Origin: Macrosoma leucophasiata | Taxonomy: Eukaryota; Arthropoda; Insecta; Lepidoptera; Hedylidae | Assembly (NCBI GenBank): GCA_036365455.1 | Contig: JAWQUS010000011.1 | Coordinates: 6,654,001 to 6,718,000 of the forward strand | Direction: 5' to 3' | Length of the DNA stretch: 64,000 nt | Shown: in pieces, positions 54,360-64,000 of the stretch | How positions within the stretch are numbered: the first letter of the stretch is position 1 | Layout of the letters: every line of letters starts with the position of its first letter | The notes under the pieces: generated by a model | What the model was told of the DNA's origin: nothing | What the model saw: the letters and a program-made list of their open reading frames with translations, nothing else | Databases searched by the model: none | Translations under genes and position numbers: made by a program

Positions 54360-55017
54360 AGTTCAAACAACTTCAAGCATAATCGTAATCTAGAAATTAC
54401 ACGCAGCCGTCAGTCAATATGAGAACTAGATTTATGACAAAACGTTAGCGATCACATCGCAGATAATTTGTATACGAGTCCTGCAAATTAAATCTTCGCA
54501 AGCCAACAATTTGAAAATAGACGTTAACTGGGTAGATTTAGAGTCTATTGTCAGAAGTAACAGTAACAGGATATTCACTGACAACCACTTTATAGCTGAT
54601 GCAAATGCACCATGTTTCGCATCTTAGTTAATAGTTAGAGTTCAAGAGGTTACTGTAAAACAAATTAATGATTTCCTATCTATTTTTCTCTGTAGTGTTT
54701 CAACGTCGCAGCGTATTCCGACCATCATTCACGGATCGTAATGAATATGATTTCCTGTAAATTATAAATATCCATAAGCTTTAAAGGTCAATGAAGTCCT
54801 TATAGATTCTGAAAATGGAAAAACGATTGAAAGAATAACTAAGGTTGAAGATGAACTTGGAATTGAAAAAAGCAATAGGAAAATATATTCTATACGCAAG
54901 GGAATTGAATTAAACAAATGTCAATATTATGCTACATATAATGTTGGTGGAATTAAAAAGGAAATACAAACAGTCAAAGTAAGTCTATGTTTTAATACAA
55001 CTGTGTCAATTATGTAG
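54360..55017 (+). pseudogene. Protein-like tract, unidentified
   Basis: I do not recognise it. The clearest part is an open frame of 79 codons at 54778-55017 without an early ATG, with residues such as SENGKTIERITKVEDELGIE and GIELNKCQYYATYNVGG. It contains a consensus donor CAAA|GTAAGT at about 54979. Upstream, 54505-54630 (DVNWVDLESIVRSNSNRIFT) and 54640-54750 also read like protein but end in stops. It may be an exon of an unseen gene or a decayed element like the tract at 18575-20290. Confidence 0.3.
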
Positions 55018-55231
55018 ATTTAAATGAAAATATTTGAACATTCGATGAAACATTTGTATAGAATGAGCAAACATCTTTAGGTAGATCAACTTAATTGCCG
55101 AAATTTCGAACATAAGAAGAACCCAACAAAGCTTAAGTATTAATCGTTTGATCTCTAGCCCAGATTTCCGATAATATTAACGACGATTAGGTACACGACG
55201 TCGTCTTATGTCAAGACAAATTTCAGTCATC

Positions 55232-55645
55232 ATCATATCAGCTATAGGACGTGCACTGCTGAACATAGGCCTCCCCCAATGACCTCCATGCCGACCGATC
55301 GGAAGCGACGTGCATCCAGCGGGTACCTTGACTAGATCGTCGGTCCATCTTGCAGGTGGACGTCCTACGCTGCGTTTGCCGATACGTGGTCTCCACTCGA
55401 GAACCTTTCTGAACCAGCGGCTATCGGTTCTCCGAGCTATGTGCCCTGCCTATTGCCACTTCAGCTTAGAAATCTGCTTGGCTATGTCAGCGACTTTCGT
55501 TCGCCGACGGATCTCCTCATTTCTCATTCGATCCAGTAGGGAAACGCCGAGCATAGCCCTTTCCATTGACCGCTGAGTGACTTGGAGCTTTCGTACGAGA
55601 CCCATAGTGAGAGACCACATCTCGGCACCGTAGGTCATCACCGGC
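55232..55645 (-). pseudogene. RTE-type LINE 3' end, second subfamily
   Basis: On the minus strand MTYGAEMWSLTMGLVRKLQV, QRSMERAMLGVSLLDRMRNE and VADIAKQISKLKWQ, then decayed homologues of the 43423 copy, ending GTTCAGCAGTGCACGTCCTA and a TGATGATGA tail. It differs consistently from the other RTE copies. Single-base damage near 55450 breaks the frame. Confidence 0.88.
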
Positions 55646-56089
55646 AAAAATTCAGTATACCACTAAAAAAATCCTAAAACAGTCGTGAATGAAAGTGAAG
55701 TCAATAGTGGGATACTTTTAGCGTGACCTCAGTATGTCACTTAAGCAATTCATACGTTTCAAACAAGGCCTAATAGATAACAATCACTTTCTCCTTTCAT
55801 TCATGCCAACACTATCTCGGAGTAGGGAAACTCGATAAATGCCTTCATTGGGCATCGGACCAAGTAAGGGACGATTCTCTACAATGCAATCAAAATAGTA
55901 AAAACACAGGTGAGGTGTATGATAGTTAATGATTATTAGAACACATGGGTATAATACAAAAAGCTTGAGAGGGATATCTACTAATCTTAGAATTAGGCGA
56001 GATTAAACGAATTATATTGTTAATGAACTTTAATTTTCTCACAAACAAATATAAATAGTAAAGTCATTTGATAATAGCTGAATCGAGGT
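55646..56089. other. No feature recognised
   Basis: A+T-rich unique sequence. Confidence 0.4.
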
Positions 56090-56560
56090 AAATATTATTT
56101 TAATGATATTATTTATACAATATTTATTTCACGTAATTGAACTAAAATCAATATTTTTGAAAGAAACCAAGAAAGAATATTTATTTTTTAATTTTAAGAT
56201 ATTTTGTTTAAGGTTTTTATAAAAAATATACCTACATGTTAGTCACATTAAGAAAGAATATATTTTTTATTTCGAGTAAGATTTCACAACCGTTTTCGGA
56301 AAGTCATTAGAATCAACTAAAAATTCACACCACTTTCAACTCTTTTTGTATTTTTGTGGTCGTGAACTGACTCCCAAAATAAAAGATTTTTTTTCTACGA
56401 GTTTTCATTGTAATGATTTCTTGAAGTAAAATGTTTAATGTTCAGGATTTAAAATTTATTTTTAAAAGGACATCATATTTTTACCATGCTGCACTATAAC
56501 GCGGACAGACAAATAAATAAACATGTGAAATTATAGCTGAATCATGGAAACCCGGCAATT
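56090..56560 (+). repeat. Dispersed duplication, unit 2
   Basis: AACTAAAATCAATAT, TTGTGGTCGTGAACTGACTC, AAAATGTTTAATGTTCAGGA and AAACATGTGAAATTATAGCT parallel 51905-52240; about 130 extra bases lie inside this unit. 56561-57370 beyond it holds nothing recognised. Confidence 0.7.
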
Positions 56561-57375
56561 TAGAGATAACAACATCAAAGTGCCTGCCCATCCCACAGAA
56601 TTAACTCAACACGAAGAGAAAGCAAAGTGACTAAAATTTTTGCGTCATGTATCACTTGCGTCACATCGGAGAAATTTTGCGTCATCGCGGAGAAATTGCT
56701 ATGGAATGTGGATTTATTCGAATACCATTAGTCGGCTGGGAGATACAATCTGGACGCAATTAGCTGTCTAGTACTATCTTTATCTAAATGCTTCACCTAA
56801 GTTCACCTCCGCAATAGCTTTTGTTTCTAAGAGGAAATTCATCATAGAATACACGATTTGAACTCTGTACTGTTCTTGCGGTTTGCATCAAGACGCGATA
56901 GTGTTAGAGCTTTAAAAATAGCGAAATGTATTTCTTACAATATGTATAATTACATAAATGTTCTGATAGCATTGTAAGTTAGAGGGCTTTTTCAAATAAA
57001 AATACGGTTTCGTTTCCCATCCCGGATTTTTTTCCTGTTTGTATATCTATGATGTCTTTTTCGAAACCAATTTGTTTGCTCATCTTACGCATCATACATA
57101 TATGTATGAATATCATATCATGAAGTCAAAATGAATGATTACTTAAATGCTACTATAAATGATTACTTAGATATCTTCAGAATTACAAAACAAGAAATAA
57201 GTATAAGAAGTGTTCACTTGAAAAAGATTATAAGCGAAATTGTGACACATCTAAGCTACAACATACATATTTCGACAAACATCACTTCAAACAAGTGCTA
57301 CATAATTAAAAGCATGTGCATAATGTGATATCAAACTGAGAATTCCACCGGAACCAATCAAGAACAACATTAAGA

Positions 57376-57478
57376 AAGTCTTCCGGATTCCATCAAATCC
57401 AATCAGTCATCAAATGATCAGTTGTCGAACGTGTGCCACGTGACATAGCAACTGGTGCGTGGACGCATGACTCATGTC
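57376..57478 (+). repeat. Local duplication (CTTCCGGATTCC block), unit 1
   Basis: CTTCCGGATTCCATC, GCCACGTGACATAGCAACTG and GTGCGTGGACGCATGACTCA recur at 58484-58583. A flanking block (GGGAACGAAGATA, AGGTGGCCCTT) at 57630-57690 recurs at 57981-58035. Confidence 0.85.
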
Positions 57479-57481
57479 TAA

Positions 57482-57592
57482 AGGGACCATACATCCCGTA
57501 TTAAACGGAACAGTCCCCTTTTGTGTGTATCTCGCCCCGGTGTCCCCGAGGAAACTTTTGGGACGTAGAATTGTGCCATTTTAACATCATCG
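57482..57592 (+). repeat. CGTCCCG-type element end
   Basis: GGGACCATACATCCCGTATT, CCCCGGTGTCCCCGAGGAAA and CTTTTGGGACG match the left part of the element at 52333-52875. Confidence 0.6.
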
Positions 57593-57687
57593 GCCACATT
57601 GTCCGAAGAGAGATTCTACTTTGACTTTGGGAACGAAGATATAAGCTATATCTAGGTGGCCCTTAGTAACCTATCTCGTGAAAACCC

Positions 57688-57972
57688 TTTTTTATGTAAT
57701 AATAGAGGCAGACAAGCATGCAGTTCACATTGATGTTATGTGATGACTGCAGCCTATATAGACACCCACACAAAGACCAAGATCAAAATGCAGATGCGTT
57801 GCCACTCCTGAGGCCTAGGATGTTGTGCCTCTGTGCCGGAAATTACAGGGCCGTACATTACCACCTGATCGGAACACGATGATGCTGAACACTACCATTT
57901 AGCGGTAAGTATATTAGGTAATGCGGTGGTGCCTACGCCCACGAGCTTCGTCACTGGAGCTCTACCACCAGT
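57688..57972 (-). repeat. Rep-A, full-length copy
   Basis: TTTTTTATGTAATAATAGAG to CTGGAGCTCTACCACCAGT, with a small TATATA expansion. Confidence 0.9.
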
Positions 57973-58288
57973 AAATGACTCGTGGGAACGAAGATAAAAG
58001 CTATAATATATATAGGTGGCCCTTGGTAACCTATCTTCACATGGAAATTCTCCTCTCAAGTAACATTTCTGTAATTTACAAATTTACCATGCTGAAATTC
58101 AGCATAAATAAACTCTTTACTCATGTCGCGTTTTGTATAGTGCTTATGGAGTGTAGATGCAACAAGTACTTACATAAAAGTTAAAGATGCCTTCAGTGGC
58201 AAGCGTTGGTACACAAACTCACCAGATTAGCGATATGTAGAGCAGCTAATATGTATACTATGAATGTATCAGTGATAGATGGTGTGAT

Positions 58289-58439
58289 AGGTTTGGATCC
58301 CACTGCAGAATCATTTCGTTCATCCAGATATATAACCTAATGGATATAATATATATTCTCTAGATTATAAATATGCATAAAAATTAGGTTTGCAGCATAT
58401 CTGGATGAACGAAATGATTCTGCAGTGGGATCCTGACCT
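58289..58439. mobile_element. MITE-2, complete copy
   Basis: 151 bp with ~43-bp inverted repeats: AGGTTTGGATCCCACTGCAG at left, AGGTCAGGATCCCACTGCAG at right on the other strand, both continuing AATCATTTCGTTCATCCAGA. No target duplication recognised. Confidence 0.9.
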
Positions 58440-58483
58440 AAAAGGTGTGTTGAGTTAAAAAAAAGTATTGTAAAAAGATAGCC

Positions 58484-58583
58484 TTCCGGATTCCATCGGA
58501 TCCGATCAGTCATCAAGTCAATCACTTGTCGAATGCGTGCCACGTGACTTAGCAACTGGTGCGTGGACGCATGACTCATGTCG
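58484..58583 (+). repeat. Local duplication (CTTCCGGATTCC block), unit 2
   Basis: Differs from 57376-57478 at scattered bases. The following TCATGTCGCGGTTTATATAG parallels TCATGTCGCGTTTTGTATAG at 58121-58140. Confidence 0.85.
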
Positions 58584-58833
58584 CGGTTTATATAGTATGG
58601 AGTATAGATGTAACGAGTACCATCATAGATGAAAAACAAATATAAGCGGAAAGTGTTCATTATCATCATTAAAGCCTTGAAGATCGAGCGGACCTTATGG
58701 CCCGCACAATAAAAAAACAATTGTCAATTTTTAAATATTTCAAATTAAAGCAGGAATGGGGTTAGAGTGGTTAAAGTAAGGTCAAGTTAAGAGGAAAACA
58801 AAAGAAAAAAAAACTTACTTAGTCAAATATTAA

Positions 58834-59150
58834 CGTAACTTCACGCCTGTAATCCCCGAAGGGGTAGGCAGAGGTAAATGCATGCATTCAAGCATACATG
58901 CAAACACCCACGATTCGCCGGTTACGTTTTGGCCCATGTAACAGGTGGCGAGCCTGTTGACATCTCCGGGCACATTACCAAACTTTGAGGTACTGGGAAA
59001 TTTCCAGAACATGGAATAATCCCAATAGAACCAGAGATAAAGGCTTTTCACCATTATCTCTGATAACCCCCTACCCGGGAATCGAACCCAGGACCTCAGC
59101 GTAGTAGTAGTGGCCTGCTACCACTAGGCTACCGAGGCAGTTAAATATTC
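58834..59150 (-). mobile_element. SINE-1, full-length copy with 13-bp target duplication
   Basis: Direct repeats AGTCAAATATTAA at 58821-58833 and 59151-59163 are exact. Head and B-box complement (GGGAATCGAACCCAGG) are intact. The copy is very close to 15893-16206. Confidence 0.94.
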
Positions 59151-59266
59151 AGTCAAATATTAATATTTAGAAATCAGAAATTAAATATTTACTTAGGATG
59201 AATTACTAAGGAAATATAAAAAATATACACATGTAGTTAATATACATTTCACCACACAAGTCAATG

Positions 59267-59549
59267 TCTAATGTAATGGAAGTGGCAAAAAAGCATGCAG
59301 TTCACAGTGATGTTAAGTGATACCTACAGCGTATAGACTAACACAAAGAGCAAGGTCAAAATGCAGTTGCGTTACTACTCCTTAGACCTAAGGTGTTATG
59401 GCTCTGTGCCGGAAATTACAGGGCCGTACATTACCACCTGACCGGAACACGATAGTGCTGAACACTACCATTTAGCGGCAAGTATATTATATTGCGGTAT
59501 TGCGGTGGTGCCTATGCCCGCGAGCTCCGTCATCGAAGCTCTACCATCA
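59267..59549 (-). repeat. Rep-A, full-length copy without clear poly(A)
   Basis: ATGTAATGGAAGTGGCAAAA to CATCGAAGCTCTACCATCA, with a short TATTGCGG duplication. Confidence 0.88.
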
Positions 59550-60307
59550 AATAAACAGACACCTAGTGGAATATCAAAAGATTTACGTCCACGGCCCTTA
59601 TCTAACCTATGATGGAAAATTGTTACCACCACTCTTTTGAAGCAAAACAACATACTCGTAGGACCCAGGGGTAGCAACCTCAGTTTTGTGTAGATGTATA
59701 GACATCTATAGAGGCTGCAGCTGTCACTTATCATCGATGTGTACCATCTAACCTTTAAATTCTTCATTACATCCAATTTAAGAACTTTTTTCTTCCAATG
59801 TCTTTCATTTAGGTTTTTTTATGTTACAAAGAAACAAAAAAGAAAGGTTTATAGAAAATAATTCAACGTAACCCAAATTTTAACTCGAGAAAGGAGCTAG
59901 TCTATTCAGATCGACATGTATATTTTATGACATTAATAAAAAAAAAATCAATAGATAGGTAGGTATACGAAAACCATTAGCTTATAACCAGTTAACTGGA
60001 TATGACTATACAGTCGCTAAAAAAAAAATATATTTATGTTTACATTAATCACTGCAAATCGATAATAATTTATATTGTAACAAAAATCTAAACATAACAG
60101 ACACATATTAAAATCATTAAAATACCTTACATTGTGTCGCCGATACACCGTTAATATCACGATCTATAAAAATATTTAAATAATAATATGTATAATAAAA
60201 TATTGTAATCCGATACAAACCTGGTCAAAAATGCAAAGTAAATTGGCATGTGAAAGATAACGTCCTTTTTAATAATTTAAACGCCCTCTATTGTAATTGA
60301 CAAGTTA
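59550..60307. other. No feature recognised apart from a weak Rep-A trace
   Basis: GGCTGCAGCTGTCACTTATC at about 59714 may be a Rep-A remnant; the rest is A+T-rich. Confidence 0.35.
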
Positions 60308-60582
60308 ACTGGTGGTAGAGTTCCAGTGTAGGAGCTCGAGGGAGTAGGTACCACCGCATTACCTAATATACTTGCCGCTAAATGGTAGTGTTCAGCACTA
60401 TCGTGTTCCGGTTAGATGGTAATGTACGGCCCCGCAATAAATTATCACAGAGACATATCAACTAAGGTCTCAGGGGTGGCAACGCATCTGCATTTTTACC
60501 TCTGCTCTTTGTGTGATAGGCTGCAGTCATCACTTTAAATCAATGTGAACTGCTTTTATGCCACCTTCATTACATAAAAAAA
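60308..60582 (+). repeat. Rep-A, full-length copy
   Basis: ACTGGTGGTAGAGTTCCAGT to CTTCATTACATAAAAAAAC. Like the 4135 copy it has CTCGAGGG and GGTTAGATGG, hinting at a subfamily. Confidence 0.88.
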
Positions 60583-60719
60583 CAGGTACCTACTTAAGGT
60601 ATTTTTAAAAGGTTGTGTAATTAATCTACTTAGTAAGTTCTGTGCTACGAGCCAGAAGAAGAGCTGGTGAAAATAATGGAAGCGACTCAGTATATTATAA
60701 AATATCTTATTAACTCAAT

Positions 60720-60803
60720 GACTTTTAGAGCAATCAGGACTTTTAGAGCAATAGTTTTTGAGTATTGGACATACTAAAAAACTATTGCTCTAAAAGTCCT
60801 GAT
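60720..60803. repeat. Perfect 27-bp hairpin with an 18-bp direct repeat
   Basis: Arms 60733-60759 and 60777-60803 are exact reverse complements (ATCAGGACTTTTAGAGCAAT and onward) with a 17-base loop. ACTTTTAGAGCAAT also occurs at 60721-60734, 18 bases before its repeat in the left arm. Confidence 0.93.
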
Positions 60804-61969
60804 GGAGTTTCATATCATGAGAAATTCAAAGTGCCTGTTCACTGATAATAATAGACATAATCTTATTATAATTGTAAATGTCATTTACTTTTATGTACAG
60901 ACCACTCGGATTTCACTCCAAAAAAAACGACAATTTCTTCTATTTACTGAAGCTTAAAAATACTTTCACTATTTTCACTTTTTGGTTTTTCTGCGGATTT
61001 TAATATATGAACAATATGATTTACACATAATTTTGAATCCATCTAATTGTATTTGTTCACTCTCATTCTAAGTAAATAAAACATTTCGTGTTATAAAAAT
61101 ATCCATATGTATGACAACTTTTAATAAAAATAATAAGTAGGTATAATATGCGAACATAGAAACTGGCAACGGTATATTACGAATAACTAAATAAGAAAAA
61201 AAAAGTAAATTCAAGTTACTAATTTTCTATTCGTTTCGAGATGTTTCATTTCTGAGTCGTTATGGGGATGTGGTGATATGAAACCACTTATTCGTTCTAA
61301 CCCAATTATTAATACAAGAAATGTTACCTAAGCCACTGTCGAAGATTTGGAATTGAATTAAATGTGCAATTTTGTTCTTATTCTTATACTGGATCAAGTT
61401 TCAACAACAAACACGCTCAATAAGCATATTATTATGATAATTTGATGACGCCGATCGAGAACCACGCTCATACCACATCCAGTTCTGAACTTATTCTTCG
61501 AAAAATCGATAATAACAGTCTAGAACAGCCGGCGGCAACGAACGATAGATATGTCATTTTCTCACCAAATTAATTGAATACAAGGCAGATAATTATTTTA
61601 CTGTTTTGAAAAGAATCACAATTAGCGAAGGGTCAGGTACGATGTGGGTCACAATATATTGGATAATTTGCATGCTCTAGTCGGATCTGGGACTATTATA
61701 ACGGAGTTCATCCACATGTTGAATCGTGTAGGTATTATTGACTACATTGTTAGTTTCGTTTTATGATATGAGTGCTAATAAAACATTTAGACAGGTGTAA
61801 AGGTGTACTATTATGGGAATGAAGCAGTTAACGAATACGGCAGACTGCTTGACTGCCATAAAAGCTTAAAATTATTGCAGTCTTTGCGTACCTATAAAGA
61901 AAATAAAAGAGTCTGTATTTCCTGTATGAGATAGGTAAAGATATGTAGATGTATTGTTACTAATGCATA
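60804..61969. other. No feature recognised
   Basis: A+T-rich unique sequence. Confidence 0.4.
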
Positions 61970-62550
61970 ACTTCGCTTCTCGGCGGGGACGAGATGGCTA
62001 GGGAAAAGGTGTATGGGTATGTCGTTGGCCCTGCACCCTATCCCAGCCGCCTAGCAGTGGTCCCGCCGTTCGATAGGGACGTGGTAAGGCCGCGGAGAGG
62101 CGGTTGAAAGTCAGCTCGTTCCGGACACTCCCGCTCCCCCGGGGCCGAACTGTATGCCCCTGGACCCCTCCACCTGGGCGTCTTGGGACGCTTGTTGTGT
62201 GTGGTCGGGGCAGGAACCTTAGGGCGTCGGGCTAGGGAATGTCCGTCGCCCGAATGGAGAGATCCCGGGCTCGCTGGCGTGCAGGTGTTCCGCACGCCAC
62301 TAGTGTAGGTTGGAGCCGAAAGGCTCCGAGGAGAGCTCGGCAACGAGCAGCCACCGGTGGGGTCGCGGATGTGTACGATAGCGTTCCCGTGACCCTGCCA
62401 CTGATGGCGGACGACTCGGAACACCCAGTCGATTTTAGTGGGTAGACAGTACTCTAGTCGTAGAGAGAAGGGATGGCTTTCCCGGGTCCCACATAACCCA
62501 CCCCTCTCCCCAAGGGTGGGTATGCGTAACGCATTATGCCCTAGTAAAAA
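61970..62550 (+). mobile_element. GC-rich LINE 3' end, probable
   Basis: A sharply bounded ~580-bp GC-rich block ending GTATGCGTAACGCATTATGC, CCTAGT and a 7-base poly(A). The repeated words CCCACATAACCCACCCCTCT and CCAAGGGTGGGTATG resemble 3' UTRs of GC-rich lepidopteran LINEs (R1/jockey side; recalled). The plus strand carries stops and the 128-codon minus-strand frame is probably a composition artefact. Confidence 0.45.
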
Positions 62551-62826
62551 AATGGATGTACAATATAGACAATATCGTATTATATACTCTGTATGTTAAA
62601 TGGTAGTTTACAGTTACTACTGTTTTTTTAACCCCTCAATAGTGGCATCATCCAAGTCCAGTCTATGAATTTTACCCCTACAATATGCGTTTGATACAAA
62701 TTAATGCATTTTTCTTAAATTCCTATTTGTCATGAAATATATTAATATTTATGAATTTAAATATGGCTTTCATTAATCTGTGGATAAATAAATGTAATAT
62801 AGCTATAACAATGGCTGCAATTTTTC

Positions 62827-63098
62827 ACTGGTGGTAGAGCTCCAGTGACGGAGCTCGCGAGCGTAGGCACCACCGCATTACCTGATTTACTTGCCGCCAA
62901 ATGGTAGTGTTCAGCACTATCGTGTTCCGGTCAGGTGGTAATGTACGGCCCTGTAATTTCCGGCACAGAGGCATAACACCTTAGGCCTCAGGAGTGGTAA
63001 CGCATTTGCATTTTGACCTTGGTCTTTGTGTGAGTGTCTATAGGCTGCAGTCATCACTTAACATAAATGTGAACTGCATGCTTGTTTGCCAAAAAAAT
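62827..63098 (+). repeat. Rep-A, full-length copy
   Basis: ACTGGTGGTAGAGCTCCAGT to GCATGCTTGTTTGCC and a 7-base poly(A). Confidence 0.92.
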
Positions 63099-63777
63099 AC
63101 AATACAGTTAGATTATCCGAAAACAACCGGTTATCCGAACACCCATATCACCCAATTAGTTCAGATAATCGATACTAATTTGTAACGAATTCAACTTTTA
63201 CGCAGATATTTTATATTTGTACGTATCGTAATTCATCCACACGAAAATAAATTGAACATATGAATCAAACATTACCAATACGTCAATGATCCCAAATCAT
63301 AAAAAAATCTACTCTGAATGAATACAAAAGCCTCCACGTGAAACAAAAAAAAACCCTCACATTAATTTTCTTCCACCGCATGCCCTAAACACGTGCTTGT
63401 AATTTCGTGATTACCATTCTATTTCTTCTATTTATATCACGCTGGCTATGAGTAATAAATGATATGTTACGAACACCGAACATCTGCCTTATCGTCGTAT
63501 CAGTTTTATAATCAGACACAAATTGAAGCTTCGCTTTGGAATCCTATTCAGGTTTTTTATTTAATGAATTCTACCGCGTAATGGGTAGATTTGAACGATG
63601 GAAGGTTTGTGGTTTCGTTTATTTAAACAGGAGCTTGGGATATTAGTGTTTAACAATGTTTATTCAAATCTGAACTTGTACTCTTTACTTCTACACGCTT
63701 GTCTGTATTGAATGTTTAACTCCTAAAGAGGAAAAAAAAACATAATTTATCTATGAACGATTTTGTTTTATGTGACA
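63099..63777. other. No feature recognised
   Basis: A+T-rich unique sequence. Confidence 0.4.
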
Positions 63778-64000
63778 AAAGTGGGAAACAAGCATCCAGT
63801 TCACACGGATGTTAAGTGACGACTTCACCCTCATTTACACACAAACCAGAAATCAATAAGCAACTGTGTTGCCGTAAGTGATGACTGCAGCCTATAGACA
63901 TCTGCACAAAAACCAGAGGTCAAAATGCAGATGCGTTGCCACCCCTGAGACCTAAGTTAAGTGTCTACCCGGAGGAAGTCGTGGGCGCAGCTAGTGCTAA
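63778..64000 (-). repeat. Rep-A, running out of the window, with internal duplication
   Basis: AAACAAGCATCCAGTTCACA, then a second start GTAAGTGATGACTGCAGCCT and GGTCAAAATGCAGATGCGTT; the GTTAAGTGACGACTTCA and GTAAGTGATGACTGCA blocks duplicate one part. It reaches at least 63955; its 5' end is not seen. Confidence 0.75.

Noticed and set aside
57131..57328. 65-codon plus-strand frame with ATG
   Set aside because: Composition is somewhat protein-like, but there is no motif, no homologue I recognise and no supporting neighbours.
62038..62424. 128-codon minus-strand frame
   Set aside because: Lies in a GC-rich LINE 3' end whose poly(A) places the sense strand on the other side.

Overview
The window is animal nuclear DNA, almost certainly from a moth or butterfly. 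It is A+T rich, has no bacterial gene organisation, and is packed with non-LTR retrotransposons, SINEs and MITEs of types common in Lepidoptera. The one host gene I can support is a split gene on the minus strand encoding a zona pellucida (ZP) domain protein. Four coding exons (36059-36206, 33199-33297, 22194-22370, 21134-21256) have canonical splice sites and join in one continuous reading frame. The exons for the N-terminus and for the rest of the ZP domain were not found and probably lie outside the window.

Layout: 1-10.4 kb is A+T-rich DNA with a decayed LINE end, MITEs, SINE fragments and a broken mariner. 10.8-15.5 kb is a nearly complete two-ORF LINE on the minus strand with an apparently intact endonuclease/reverse transcriptase. 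15.6-21 kb holds SINEs and an unidentified, decayed protein-like tract. 21.1-36.2 kb is the ZP gene, whose introns hold a full-length but dead mariner, an RTE-type LINE, a 5S-rRNA-like SINE family and many other repeats. 36.2-64 kb is intronic or intergenic, with nested hAT elements, local duplications, perfect hairpins, LINE 3' ends and a second protein-like tract.

Family names used here: Rep-A is a ~280 bp unit starting ACTGGTGGTAGAGCTC and ending in poly(A), with about 22 copies on both strands. SINE-1 is a ~310 bp tRNA-headed SINE. SINE-2 is a ~145 bp tRNA-headed SINE, often 5'-inverted. SINE-5S is a ~360 bp SINE with a head resembling the internal promoter of 5S rRNA. MITE-1, -2 and -3 are short inverted-repeat elements.

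The most interesting points are SINE-5S, whose 3' end resembles that of the RTE LINE in the same window; repeated 5' inversions of SINE-2; an exact 99 bp duplication joined by an inverted 26 bp linker (a template-switch footprint); the SINE-1/hAT/LINE/SINE-5S nest at 45.0-46.2 kb; and two protein-like decayed tracts I could not assign. All family assignments are by eye; no database search was possible.
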